From assembly GCA_021823555.1 (NCBI GenBank), contig JAKANW010000108.1, positions 1 through 7,942 of the forward strand: DNA of 7,942 nucleotides. The letters run 5' to 3'. Positions 1-6,559 of this stretch are shown here, in pieces. Source of the stretch: Chloroflexota bacterium. GTDB lineage: Bacteria; Chloroflexota; Anaerolineae; Anaerolineales; Villigracilaceae. A program made the position numbers and the translations under genes. Every line of letters starts with the position of its first letter. Position 1 is the first letter of the stretch. The notes under the pieces are model-generated. The model worked only from the letters and a program-made list of their open reading frames with translations. It was not told where the DNA came from and ran no database searches.

Positions 1-1257
1 GGGGATGTAAGTAGTCGGCACGCTCGTCAGGCCAAGGAGTACCGTGTCCACGATCTTCTGGCGGTCAATGCAGGATGCGATGGCCTGGCGGGTGCGCGGG
101 TCGGCAAAAATATCGGGACGATCCCTGGCATAAAGAGTATCATAACCATCGTCATACGAAGCCGGTTTGACGCCCATCCCAAGCCACTCGATGGTCATGC
201 CGGATGCAAAAGAGACCTTTAATTGACCGCTTTGCTGCATTTGCTGGAGCAATCCCGCCTGCCCGTCGAGATGGACGGTGGGGTCGAGCACGTCACAACG
301 ACCAGCCACCAATTCAGAAATGGCCGAGTTCGGGTCGGCGATGAAGCGGAAGGTAAGAGTGTCAAATTTTGGATACCCCTCCGCGATGCGGAAATAGTTG
401 AGATTTTTTGTAAGGGTAATGTGGTCGGCAGGCAGCCATTCCTGGATCACGTAGGGCCCCCAACCAACAGGCGTGCGGGCAGCAATATCCGTTTTGAGCA
501 GATCGGCGGCAGAGAATGCGCTCCACAGGTGCTTGGGCGCCGGCGACCAGAAGTTCGTAAAATAAGTGGGGTCCATGAAACCGGGCTTGCCCCACCATTG
601 TGTCGTAGCGGCATCGGTGGCCTCATAAGCCTGGGTTCGATCGATCAGGTACGTAGAGCCGGGAGTGGCCGCATCGGAGGCCAGGCTGAAAGCATAAACC
701 GAATCATCGGAATTAAGCGGCGTACCATCAGACCAGGTGATATCGGGGCGCATGCGAAAAGTGACAACCATTTGGTCCATGGTAACCTGGGTCGTGCCAT
801 CATAAGTAATGGCACAATCATCCGCGCGGCAGCCCGCCGGGCGAATCTTCACACCTTTATCGAGCAGGACAAGATTTCCGCTGTTATCCACCACCTGGCT
901 GCCGGGAGCAACAGCGGTTGCTGTAATTTGCGCATCCCCGTTGGCAAGCGAAGGTAATTGAGTCAAGATGACCGGTTGATAGGCATAGCCCACCGCGTCA
1001 ATCGGCCCGTCATACACCGCGGCCAGCACACTGCGGGCAGCGGCATTCGGATTGCCGTAAGGATAAAGGGTATTGGGTTCCTCACCAAGGCAGATCGTCA
1101 GAGAACGAGGCGCAGCAGGAGCGGTGGGCGACGAAACAGCCGCAGTGGGCACAGCATAAGTGGGAGTCGGCCCGGATGAGGCAGGGAGAAACCCACAAGC
1201 CGAGAGCACCAGGGAACAGGGTAGCAGGATCAGCAGACTCTTGCGGAAGGAATTCAT
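1..1257 (-). CDS. Second family 5 solute-binding lipoprotein, C-terminus cut by window edge
   Basis: The frame is open from ATG at 1257 to the left edge without a stop (419 codons), so the C-terminal part is missing. The N-terminus is a lipoprotein signal: MNSFRK, a hydrophobic stretch (residues 7-19) and lipobox LSAC with Cys21 as the expected lipidation site. A Pro/Thr/Ser/Ala-rich linker (about 24-50) follows. The mature part matches the SBP_bac_5 (DppA/OppA) family: EEPNTLYPYG near 59-68, ITWSDGTPLNSDDSVYAF at 173-190 (the family's WSDGTPLTADDV-type motif), and FADPRTRQAIASCIDRQKIV near the cut end (the family's VRQAI-x-AIDR motif). It would sit on the outer face of the membrane and deliver substrate to the DppBCDF transporter. 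Cys143 and Cys148 could form a disulfide. A weak Shine-Dalgarno (AAGGGA, about 7 nt spacing) precedes the ATG. It is clearly diverged from the binding protein at 4417-6465, so it is not a recent duplicate. Ligand unknown. Confidence 0.93.
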   Translation of the reverse strand, partial: MNSFRKSLLILLPCSLVLSACGFLPASSGPTPTYAVPTAAVSSPTAPAAPRSLTICLGEEPNTLYPYGNPNAAARSVLAAVYDGPIDAVGYAYQPVILTQLPSLANGDAQITATAVAPGSQVVDNSGNLVLLDKGVKIRPAGCRADDCAITYDGTTQVTMDQMVVTFRMRPDITWSDGTPLNSDDSVYAFSLASDAATPGSTYLIDRTQAYEATDAATTQWWGKPGFMDPTYFTNFWSPAPKHLWSAFSAADLLKTDIAARTPVGWGPYVIQEWLPADHITLTKNLNYFRIAEGYPKFDTLTFRFIADPNSAISELVAGRCDVLDPTVHLDGQAGLLQQMQQSGQLKVSFASGMTIEWLGMGVKPASYDDGYDTLYARDRPDIFADPRTRQAIASCIDRQKIVDTVLLGLTSVPTTYIP

Positions 1258-1289
1258 AGCTTGGTCCCTTCTATATACGGGGTTTGCCA

Positions 1290-1295
1290 ATTATA
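1290..1295 (-). promoter_or_regulatory. Candidate -10 box upstream of the second binding protein
   Basis: The minus strand reads TATAAT here, a perfect -10 hexamer preceded directly by TG. Transcription would start near 1283 and give a leader of roughly 26 nt before the ATG at 1257. The best -35 match is GTTACA (4 of 6) at a long 19-bp spacing, so the promoter is only plausible. If real, the second binding protein could be made independently of the upstream transporter and cytochrome. Confidence 0.4.
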
Positions 1296-1357
1296 CAGTG
1301 AAGCACGATTCAGATGTAACCCACCAAATGGAATACAAGACCATCGAAGATGGCAAC

Positions 1358-2062
1358 CTAACTACGATGAAGGTTTTTGGAGATGAAGACAATTGCCAGC
1401 GCGATCATCAACAAGAGGACGCCGCCAGCAATAACCGGCCAGGATATCTGGACCGATGAAGAGGAAACGGGAGCGGGCGTGGGTGTGGATTCCACCTCGT
1501 TCGCGCCGACCCGGACCTGGTCCGCGTTGGATGCGTTTAACTCCGCCCGCGCGTCCCATAGGCCATTCTGGCGCAAAATGAAGGCTGTCACCTGCCAGGA
1601 CTCCTCCTCGGTCAAACTACCGGGTTTCCAGAAAGGCATGGCTGCGGCGATAAACGCGTGCAAAACTGCGGCATTGGGAAATTTCTGAAGGGTACCCGCT
1701 CCAATAAGAGCCGGGATGCTCATGGGGAGAGTAAAGCCATTATCGTAAGGGCGTTTGCCATGACAACCAGACTTCCAGCAATTCTGATCTCCGGGCGGAT
1801 AGGTTTGCCGGAATTCATCGGTCAGACCCTGCCCGCGATCTCCATGACAAGGCAGTCAGGAAAGCCAATATACCTGCGCACCATGATCGGCCTGTGATGG
1901 CACAGCAGGCATGGTAGGCTTGGCCAGGCGGTCCACTGTAGGTGTGGCTGCCGCCTGTTGGCGGGAAGATGTGACCAAGCCAGTATCGAAGAATAGCGCT
2001 GCAAAAAGCAGCGCTATTCCAAGGGAAATCAGGGTAAGCCTGGAAACAAATTTGGTTTGCAC
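1358..2062 (-). CDS. Membrane-anchored c-type cytochrome with in-frame UGA at the first heme cysteine
   Basis: Reading through one TGA gives 234 residues. Residues 8-28 form an N-terminal membrane segment or uncleaved signal. A polar linker leads to GAQVYWLS-[UGA69]-LPCHGDRGQG, a class I cytochrome c heme site in which UGA replaces the first Cys of CXXCH. Cys72-His73 are intact. A second possible heme site follows, C95-WKSG-C100-H101 (CX4CH). Met142 in AAMPFWKPGSL is the likely axial methionine, followed by the usual C-terminal helix (TEEESWQVTAFIL). A TPTPAP linker and a second membrane helix (about 207-228) end the protein; the stop is TAG. The heme domain would face outside and carry electrons. 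I chose GTG at 2062, 4 bp after the dppC stop; there is no clear Shine-Dalgarno, so translational coupling to dppC is likely and the start is uncertain. The frame is otherwise undamaged on both sides of the TGA. It may be a selenoprotein, a recently interrupted gene, or carry a sequence error. Its job next to a peptide transporter is unknown. Confidence 0.8.
1820..1855 (-). promoter_or_regulatory. Possible SECIS-like stem-loop just downstream of the UGA
   Basis: Two mutually exclusive folds are possible on the minus-strand RNA. Fold A (1855-1829) pairs CUGCCU directly after the UGA with GGGCAG, has a bulged U, then a broken upper stem and a GGAG apical loop starting 13 nt after the UGA. Fold B (1843-1820) pairs GG/CC, then AGAUC with GGUCU around a 2-nt bulge, with an 8-nt loop GCGGGCAG that begins with G, 20 nt after the UGA. 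Bacterial SECIS elements usually have a G at the start of the apical loop about 16-37 nt after the UGA, so B fits the spacing and A has the stronger lower stem. Such short stems also arise by chance. Confidence 0.25.
1856..1858 (-). other. In-frame TGA at the heme-binding cysteine codon (codon 69)
   Basis: On the minus strand the codons run TCC TGA CTG CCT TGT CAT GGA, that is Ser-[UGA]-Leu-Pro-Cys-His-Gly. TGA is one base away from both cysteine codons TGT and TGC, and lies exactly four codons before the heme-ligand histidine. The base after it is C, the weakest termination context known in bacteria. Selenocysteine in place of cysteine is the classic bacterial substitution, but a one-base nonsense mutation or sequencing error gives the same picture. 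Confidence 0.9.
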
Positions 2063-2066
2063 AAAA

Positions 2067-3110
2067 CTAAGTCTTGCCGCGCATGCGCGGGTCGAGCACG
2101 TCGCGCAGGGCATCACCGACCAGGTTCCAGCCCATGACAAAGAAGACAAGGGTCAAGCCGGGCCAGATGATGATATACCAATAAGTATCCAAACTGGTGA
2201 TCCAGTTGCGGGCAAAGGACAGTACCTGTCCCCAGTCCGCATAACCTACTTCGACGCCGACACCGATAAAGGAAAGGGCTGCAAAGGAGAGTACCACGTC
2301 GCCAATGGCCAGCGAGGCCAGGATGAGGGTCGGGAAGATCGCGTTCGGGAGAATGTGCTGGAAGAGGATCCGGCTATCCTTGACGCCCACCACACGGGCC
2401 GCCATGACATAGTCACGTTCCCTGACGGACAAAATATCGCTGCGGATAATGCGCGAATACCCCATCCAGCCAAATGCAATGAGCGCGATCATCACCGGAA
2501 GCTCACTCTTGCCAATCTTCGGGGTCAAAATGGAAGCCAGGATCAAGGCAGCCAGGATGCTGGGCAGGATCAATAGGATGTCCACGACACGCATCATGAT
2601 ATTGTCCACCCAGCCGCCATAATAAGCCGAGATGGAACCGTAGATGACACCGACGATCAAGGTCGAGAAAGTCACCACCAGGCCGGTCTTGAAGGCGGTA
2701 CGCGTGCCCCAGATAATGCCATAGAAGATATCGTACTGGCCTTCAGATGTACCCAACAAGTGCACCCATTTGTCGGTTTTCATAATGGGCTGCCACCAGA
2801 ATGGCAGGGCCGGCGGACGTGATTTCCACGCAGACATCATCGGACGCGGGTCGGAGCTATATCCATCGCGCGGAATGGTGTATGGATCATTCGGGTTGAG
2901 CGGCGGGGCAATCAGCGGGGCAGCCAGGGCAATAATGACGAACAACAGGATCAGCACGAACCCCGTAATCGAGGCTGGGGTCTTCATCATGCCCGTCAGG
3001 ATGCGGTAGTTTTCCGGGCCGAGCGTGCGCTCCAGCCACCCGATCTCTCGCATCGAGATCGTATCGCGCAACAGGGAATTATCGCCGGAAGGAACAGAAG
3101 GTTGGGTCAT
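2067..3110 (-). CDS. dppC: DppC-type ABC transporter permease
   Basis: Inner-membrane permease of 347 residues, one half of the translocation channel of a peptide/nickel-type importer, normally paired with DppB. It has the OppC-like N-terminal extension with TM1 at about 48-68, then a long external loop (about 69-135), and the binding-protein-dependent transport domain with about five further helices. The ATPase-contacting EAA loop is visible at 233-258 (DYVMAARVVGVKDSRILF, then QHILPNAI). The C-terminus VGDALRDVLDPRMRG is typical of DppC. The segment LGTSEGQYDIFYGIIWGTR (119-137) corresponds to the usual LGTDxxGRDxxSRxxxGxR but lacks the GRD part. ATG at 3110 is preceded by AGGAG with 6-nt spacing, and this ribosome site overlaps the stop codon of dppB (9 bp between genes). 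Stop is TAG. The cytochrome gene begins 4 bp downstream. Confidence 0.95.
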   Translation of the reverse strand: MTQPSVPSGDNSLLRDTISMREIGWLERTLGPENYRILTGMMKTPASITGFVLILLFVIIALAAPLIAPPLNPNDPYTIPRDGYSSDPRPMMSAWKSRPPALPFWWQPIMKTDKWVHLLGTSEGQYDIFYGIIWGTRTAFKTGLVVTFSTLIVGVIYGSISAYYGGWVDNIMMRVVDILLILPSILAALILASILTPKIGKSELPVMIALIAFGWMGYSRIIRSDILSVRERDYVMAARVVGVKDSRILFQHILPNAIFPTLILASLAIGDVVLSFAALSFIGVGVEVGYADWGQVLSFARNWITSLDTYWYIIIWPGLTLVFFVMGWNLVGDALRDVLDPRMRGKT

Positions 3111-3119
3111 TCGTCTCTC

Positions 3120-4184
3120 CTAAGATAGGCGTACGCGCGGGTCAACAAAGGCGTACATAACATCTACTACCAGATTCGCAACGATAAGGATAAACCCGTC
3201 GAAGAGGGCAAAGCCCAGTATGGTAACCACATCCAGGTTGGTAGCCGCGCGCGCAGCCGCCGAACCGATCCCTGGATAGTTGAAGACCGTTTCCGTGATG
3301 ATCACGCCACCCAACAAGCCAACCACATTAAAGCCCGCCAGGGTCACTACAGGCAACATGGCATTGGGCTGGGCATGTTTGTAGATCACATCGCGTTCAG
3401 GCAGGCCTTTGGCGCGCGCCGTGGTGACGTATTCCATGCGCAGGGTCTCGAGCATGGAACCGCGCGTCACACGCAAGAAGACCGCCCAACTGATATAAGA
3501 TAGGGTCAGGATGGGCAAGAACATGTGCCGCAGGGCATCCAGGAAAATGTCAAAACGTCCATTTAATAAAGCGTCAAAGGTTATAAGGTAAGTGTAATGA
3601 TGGAAGCTATTCGATTCCACAACCTGGTTAAATGCATCGGTCAAGCGTCCAGGCGGGAACCACTGCAGGTTGGCGTAAAAAATCAGCAGCATTAACAGGC
3701 CAAAAACAAAGGAGGGGAACGAGGTGCCTACAATACTGAAAACACGCGCAGCCTGATCAATAAAACCGTTATGGTGGACCGCCGCCTGAACTCCCAACCA
3801 GATACCGACAAAAATCATTGGACCAATAGTCCAAATCGTCAAGTCAAGCGTATTGGGGAAGCGGCGTTGGATCAATTCCACCACCGGCTGGGAAGCGGTG
3901 CGGGAATACCCAAAATCACCGAACAGGATGCCGCCCTTGCGCTGGTGCGTAATCGAATCCGTTTTACCGACCAGCCAGGTCCAGTATTGAACATAAATCG
4001 GTTGGTCCAATCCATATTGCTTGATCAGGCCTTGAATGGCAAGGTCATTCTTCGGAAAATCACGCACATACAGAGCCGTTCGTTCCACCGGTGAAAGGAA
4101 CTGTAACATACCAAAAATCAGCACAGTCACTCCGAAGAGAAGCAACGGCACCATCAACAGGCGGCGGATGATATAAGTAATCAT
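3120..4184 (-). CDS. dppB: DppB-type ABC transporter permease
   Basis: Inner-membrane permease of 354 residues, partner of DppC. The start MITYIIRRLLMVPLLLFGVTVLIF forms TM1 (about 9-29) and is characteristic of DppB/OppB. KQYGLDQPIYVQYWTWL (55-71) and FGDFGYSRTASQPVVELIQRRFPNTLDL (88-115) are family motifs preceding the transport domain. The EAA loop lies at 251-276 (EYVTTARAKGLPERDVIYKH, then AQPNAM), followed by GGVIITETVFNYPGIG and the C-terminal VDPRVR. A 40-residue insertion-like segment (about 178-220) sits between two helices, longer than in short DppB proteins. ATG at 4184 has a good Shine-Dalgarno (AAAGAGG, 7-nt spacing). Stop is TAG. It follows the binding-protein gene after a 232-bp structured gap and is tightly linked to dppC. 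Substrate cannot be told from the permease sequence. Confidence 0.95.
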   Translation of the reverse strand: MITYIIRRLLMVPLLLFGVTVLIFGMLQFLSPVERTALYVRDFPKNDLAIQGLIKQYGLDQPIYVQYWTWLVGKTDSITHQRKGGILFGDFGYSRTASQPVVELIQRRFPNTLDLTIWTIGPMIFVGIWLGVQAAVHHNGFIDQAARVFSIVGTSFPSFVFGLLMLLIFYANLQWFPPGRLTDAFNQVVESNSFHHYTYLITFDALLNGRFDIFLDALRHMFLPILTLSYISWAVFLRVTRGSMLETLRMEYVTTARAKGLPERDVIYKHAQPNAMLPVVTLAGFNVVGLLGGVIITETVFNYPGIGSAAARAATNLDVVTILGFALFDGFILIVANLVVDVMYAFVDPRVRLS

Positions 4185-4416
4185 TGGACAACCTCTTTCA
4201 AGTTACTATAGTTATAGCGAAAATGTCTGGGCGAAACTGTCTTTTCACTTTTTGCTATAAATCGAGGCCAGAAATTTATACAGGCAGTAGTAGAAACTGT
4301 CTTCTGGCTTCCAGAGCATGGAGAACCTGGGTTTTTCATACTCTGCAATCCAGAATTCCGGGGAGATCCGGGGACCTGTTCCCAGGTCCCCGGATTTGTT
4401 ACTTATTTCAGTCGGC
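4185..4416 (-). other. Structured intergenic region between binding protein and permease genes
   Basis: This 232-bp gap has no gene. It holds a perfect 13-bp inverted repeat at 4366-4395, a 7-bp inverted repeat GCCAGAA/TTCTGGC (4267-4273 with 4302-4308) with a weaker inner 4-bp pairing, and an 11-bp direct repeat GAAACTGTCTT at 4233-4243 and 4293-4303. AT-rich patches on the minus strand (TATAAA, TATAAC) resemble -10 boxes, but I found no convincing -35 partner, so no promoter is called. Confidence 0.6.
4366..4395 (-). terminator. Perfect 13-bp hairpin 3' of the binding-protein gene (partial terminator or mRNA stabiliser)
   Basis: The arms ATCCGGGGACCTG (4366-4378) and its exact complement (4383-4395) enclose a 4-nt loop. 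The hairpin begins 22 nt after the TAA stop of the binding protein. On the minus-strand transcript it is followed by CTCCCCGG and not by a U-run, so it is not a standard intrinsic terminator. A likely role is protecting the 3' end of the binding-protein mRNA, or reducing transcription into dppBC, so that the lipoprotein is made in excess. In the plus direction it is followed by TTTGTTACTTATTT, which looks more terminator-like, but no plus-strand gene reaches it. Confidence 0.55.
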
Positions 4417-6465
4417 TTAGTCTTTGTAAATGGTGTAGTAGTAGAAGCCGGGGAAGATCGGGTTCAGGACCTGACCTTCCACCCAGCGCTGGCTGAAGCC
4501 ATGGCTGGTGGCGACTTCGAGCGGGGTGCCGACAGCCAGATCGTAGTACAACTGGTTGGCTTCCTTGTAGATGTCTGCACGTTTGGCGGGATCGGTCTCA
4601 GACACGCCGCGGCTCAAGATATCTGCGAACTGTTTCGAGATATCGGCTGGCAGGCTGATGCGGCTGCCGTAGGCGCCCAGGGTGTAGGGCTGATACCAGT
4701 TGTGCGGGTCGTGGATATCTTCCAACCAACCACCGGTCATGATCGGGATCTGCTTGGCGCGCTGGGCACGCAGGTAGGCAGGCCACGGCAGGCCGAGGGT
4801 CTCGACAATGAACTTGTCATTGACCTGGGCCAGGTTGCTGGCCAGGATCTCAGCGATGGTCTGGCGGGCGGTATTGCCCTGGTTGTACATCATCTGGACG
4901 CGGAAACCGACATCCATGACGGACTTGCCATCGGCTGACTTGAGCGTGGAGGCCTCGAACTCTGACTTGCATTTGTCAAGGTCATAAGTGTAGTGCGGGG
5001 TGTCCGGGAAGTAGCCGGGCATGCCGGGCAGAGGCAGGCCTACCGGCTGGATCGCTTCGCCATTGAACACATCGTTGATGTAGGTCTGGAAGTCAAAGCA
5101 GTAAGAGAACGCCTTGCGGATGTGGACGTCAGAGAAGAAGTCGGGCGGGACGCCATTGCCATCCAGCTGGCCGGAACCAATGTAAGGGTTCGGGCTGTCC
5201 TTCGAAGTGGCAATGTTGAAGTTGAAGAGCAGCACATCCATGCTGATACCTGGGCGGCCAATGCGAAGCAGGAAAGGCCCACCAGTGCCAGTCTGTCCCG
5301 CCGCGCAGGCGGTGAACTTGGCAGCGCCTAAGGCAGTATCATCGTACTTGCAGACTTCCTGCACAGGTCCATACGTGTTGGTGTTGGGATCGTAGGACTG
5401 GAACGCGCCAACCAAGGCATCCATCTGGGAGCGGTTGGCAGGCGGCACAGTGGCCAGGTCGGCGTCACCAGTCTGCATCATGGAGAAGCGGGTACCCCAT
5501 TCAGGAACCTGCTTGAGGATCACACGATCGAGCTTGGCCGGATCGCGCCAGTAATTGGTGTTCTTGACCAGATCAACTTCTTCGCCGTTGGCGAATTTGT
5601 CAAGGATGAAGGGGCCGGTGCCGTTTTCAATGCCGGAGAAGGGATCATCGGCGGACTGCATGGCATAGGTATTCTGCCAGGTACCGCAGGTGCCATCCCA
5701 ACCGCCCTTTTCAATAACCCATTTCTTGTCCATCACGGAGCCCCAGGTCTGGGCAATGGAGGGCAGGAAAGGACCCCACGGCTGAGCCAGGGTCATGGTC
5801 ACAGTGCCGGCAGCGTCGTCGGCCACGATCGCGTTCTGGACAGTTTGGCAGGCAGCCGTCAACTTGGCAGGATCGGCCTTGGCAAGGTTCTCGCGGTCAT
5901 CCACGAGAGCGCCGGAGGGATCCACCAACTGGGCAACGTCCTGATTTCCAACGCCGAAGAAAGGCTCGGAGAGCAGCCACTGCGGGGAAGCAGAGCCGGC
6001 CTGGAGCAAACCGCGCTGGAAGGAATAAGCCACATCAGTCGGCGTCATGACATCGCCATTGTGGAACTTCACGTTCTGGCGAATATGGAAGGTATAGGTC
6101 TTGCCATCTGCAGAGAGGTCCCAGGACTCGGCCAGCATCGGGACGAATTTGTCGGTGGCTTCGCCATCATAGAACACCAGGGTCTCGTAGACGTTCTGGA
6201 GGATCTCGCCGCTGGCGGTATCATAAGCCAGAGCCGGGTCGAGGGTATCAATACCGACTTCGGACTCTGCTACAACGAAGGTCGTCGGGTCCTTGGATTT
6301 GAAGGTCGTAGCGGCCTGGGTAGCAGGAGCCTGGGTAGCAGCAGGCGGCTGGGTAACGCTAGTCGAGGGAGCTTGAGTAGCAGGCGCAGCAGTGGGAGCG
6401 CCACAAGCCGTCAACGCCATGCTGGCGACTACCAGCAGGCTAAACAGAACAAACAGTTTACGCAT
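4417..6465 (-). CDS. Family 5 extracellular solute-binding lipoprotein (DppA/OppA-like)
   Basis: A 682-residue binding protein, larger than the usual 500-600 of the SBP_bac_5 family. MRKLFVLFSLLVVASMALTAC is a lipoprotein signal with Cys21 as the lipid attachment site. A linker of repeated PATQAP-type units (about 24-53) acts as a flexible tether. The mature domain shows ESEVGIDTLDPALAYDTASGEILQNVYE, then LAESWDLSADGKTYTFHIRQ and VKFHNGDVMTPTDVAYSFQR (111-151), all diagnostic; later FFSDVHIRKAFSYCFDFQTY matches the VRQAI-type motif. ATG at 6465 is chosen because GAGGAG lies 7 nt upstream; a GTG at 6480 in the same frame would add five residues but would consume that ribosome site. Stop is TAA. 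It lies between dppF and dppB, so it is presumably the main receptor for this transporter. Several Cys pairs suggest disulfides. Ligand unknown: peptides are typical, but nickel, heme, opines and oligosaccharides occur in this family. Confidence 0.95.
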   Translation of the reverse strand: MRKLFVLFSLLVVASMALTACGAPTAAPATQAPSTSVTQPPAATQAPATQAATTFKSKDPTTFVVAESEVGIDTLDPALAYDTASGEILQNVYETLVFYDGEATDKFVPMLAESWDLSADGKTYTFHIRQNVKFHNGDVMTPTDVAYSFQRGLLQAGSASPQWLLSEPFFGVGNQDVAQLVDPSGALVDDRENLAKADPAKLTAACQTVQNAIVADDAAGTVTMTLAQPWGPFLPSIAQTWGSVMDKKWVIEKGGWDGTCGTWQNTYAMQSADDPFSGIENGTGPFILDKFANGEEVDLVKNTNYWRDPAKLDRVILKQVPEWGTRFSMMQTGDADLATVPPANRSQMDALVGAFQSYDPNTNTYGPVQEVCKYDDTALGAAKFTACAAGQTGTGGPFLLRIGRPGISMDVLLFNFNIATSKDSPNPYIGSGQLDGNGVPPDFFSDVHIRKAFSYCFDFQTYINDVFNGEAIQPVGLPLPGMPGYFPDTPHYTYDLDKCKSEFEASTLKSADGKSVMDVGFRVQMMYNQGNTARQTIAEILASNLAQVNDKFIVETLGLPWPAYLRAQRAKQIPIMTGGWLEDIHDPHNWYQPYTLGAYGSRISLPADISKQFADILSRGVSETDPAKRADIYKEANQLYYDLAVGTPLEVATSHGFSQRWVEGQVLNPIFPGFYYYTIYKD

Positions 6466-6470
6466 CGTTC

Positions 6471-6478
6471 TTCTCCTC
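6471..6478 (-). promoter_or_regulatory. Ribosome-binding site that fixes the binding-protein start
   Basis: The minus strand reads GAGGAGAA, with the AGGAG core 7 nt before ATG at 6465. The alternative GTG start at 6480 lies upstream of this site and has no comparable motif at the right distance, so the ATG is preferred. Confidence 0.75.
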
Positions 6479-6545
6479 ACATTCTAGTAAATGGATTGGA
6501 CATTACGAACTTACCGAACAAGCATACAATCAACTTCCCTAAAGC

Positions 6546-6559
6546 GATCACCTCCTTTC
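6546..6559 (-). promoter_or_regulatory. Extended Shine-Dalgarno sequence without a properly spaced start codon
   Basis: The minus strand reads GAAAGGAGGTGATC, a 14-nt perfect complement of the common bacterial 16S rRNA 3' end (GATCACCTCCTTTC). No ATG, GTG or TTG stands 5-10 nt downstream. A frame from the internal GTG (6551) runs 24 codons to a TGA at 6477-6479 that overlaps the ribosome site of the binding-protein gene, but its GTG is part of the Shine-Dalgarno sequence itself. The AGGAGG can also pair with CCTCTT (6560-6565) across a 3-nt loop, which could hide it. It may be a relic, a standby ribosome site, or part of a translational control leader. Confidence 0.45.

Noticed and set aside
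223..957. Long plus-strand open frames (also 958-1179, 1911-2576, 4318-4938, 5845-6594)
   Set aside because: They lie antisense to well-recognised minus-strand genes, show no family motifs, and are low-complexity products of codon bias in the opposite strand.
1341..1353. CCATC-GAA-GATGG hairpin just after the cytochrome stop as a terminator
   Set aside because: The stem is only 5 bp and is not followed by a U-run.
1358..1723. A separate 121-residue membrane protein starting at ATG 1723
   Set aside because: It is the C-terminal half of the cytochrome frame. The heme residues Cys72-His73 and the CX4CH lie upstream in the same frame with no stop between, so 1723 is an internal Met (114), though it could act as a restart if the UGA terminates.
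1856..1858. Genome-wide reassignment of UGA to Trp or Gly
   Set aside because: dppD ends with TGA at the expected C-terminus, no other gene in the window has an in-frame TGA, and the aligned family residue is Cys, not Trp or Gly.
1856..2149. A separate 97-residue protein ending at the TGA
   Set aside because: Its first 29 codons overlap dppC with no plausible ribosome site, and the rest is the N-terminal part of the cytochrome, ending exactly at the missing heme cysteine.
6477..6551. 24-codon leader peptide from GTG 6551
   Set aside because: The start codon lies within the Shine-Dalgarno sequence itself, leaving no spacing; kept only as part of the finding on that site.
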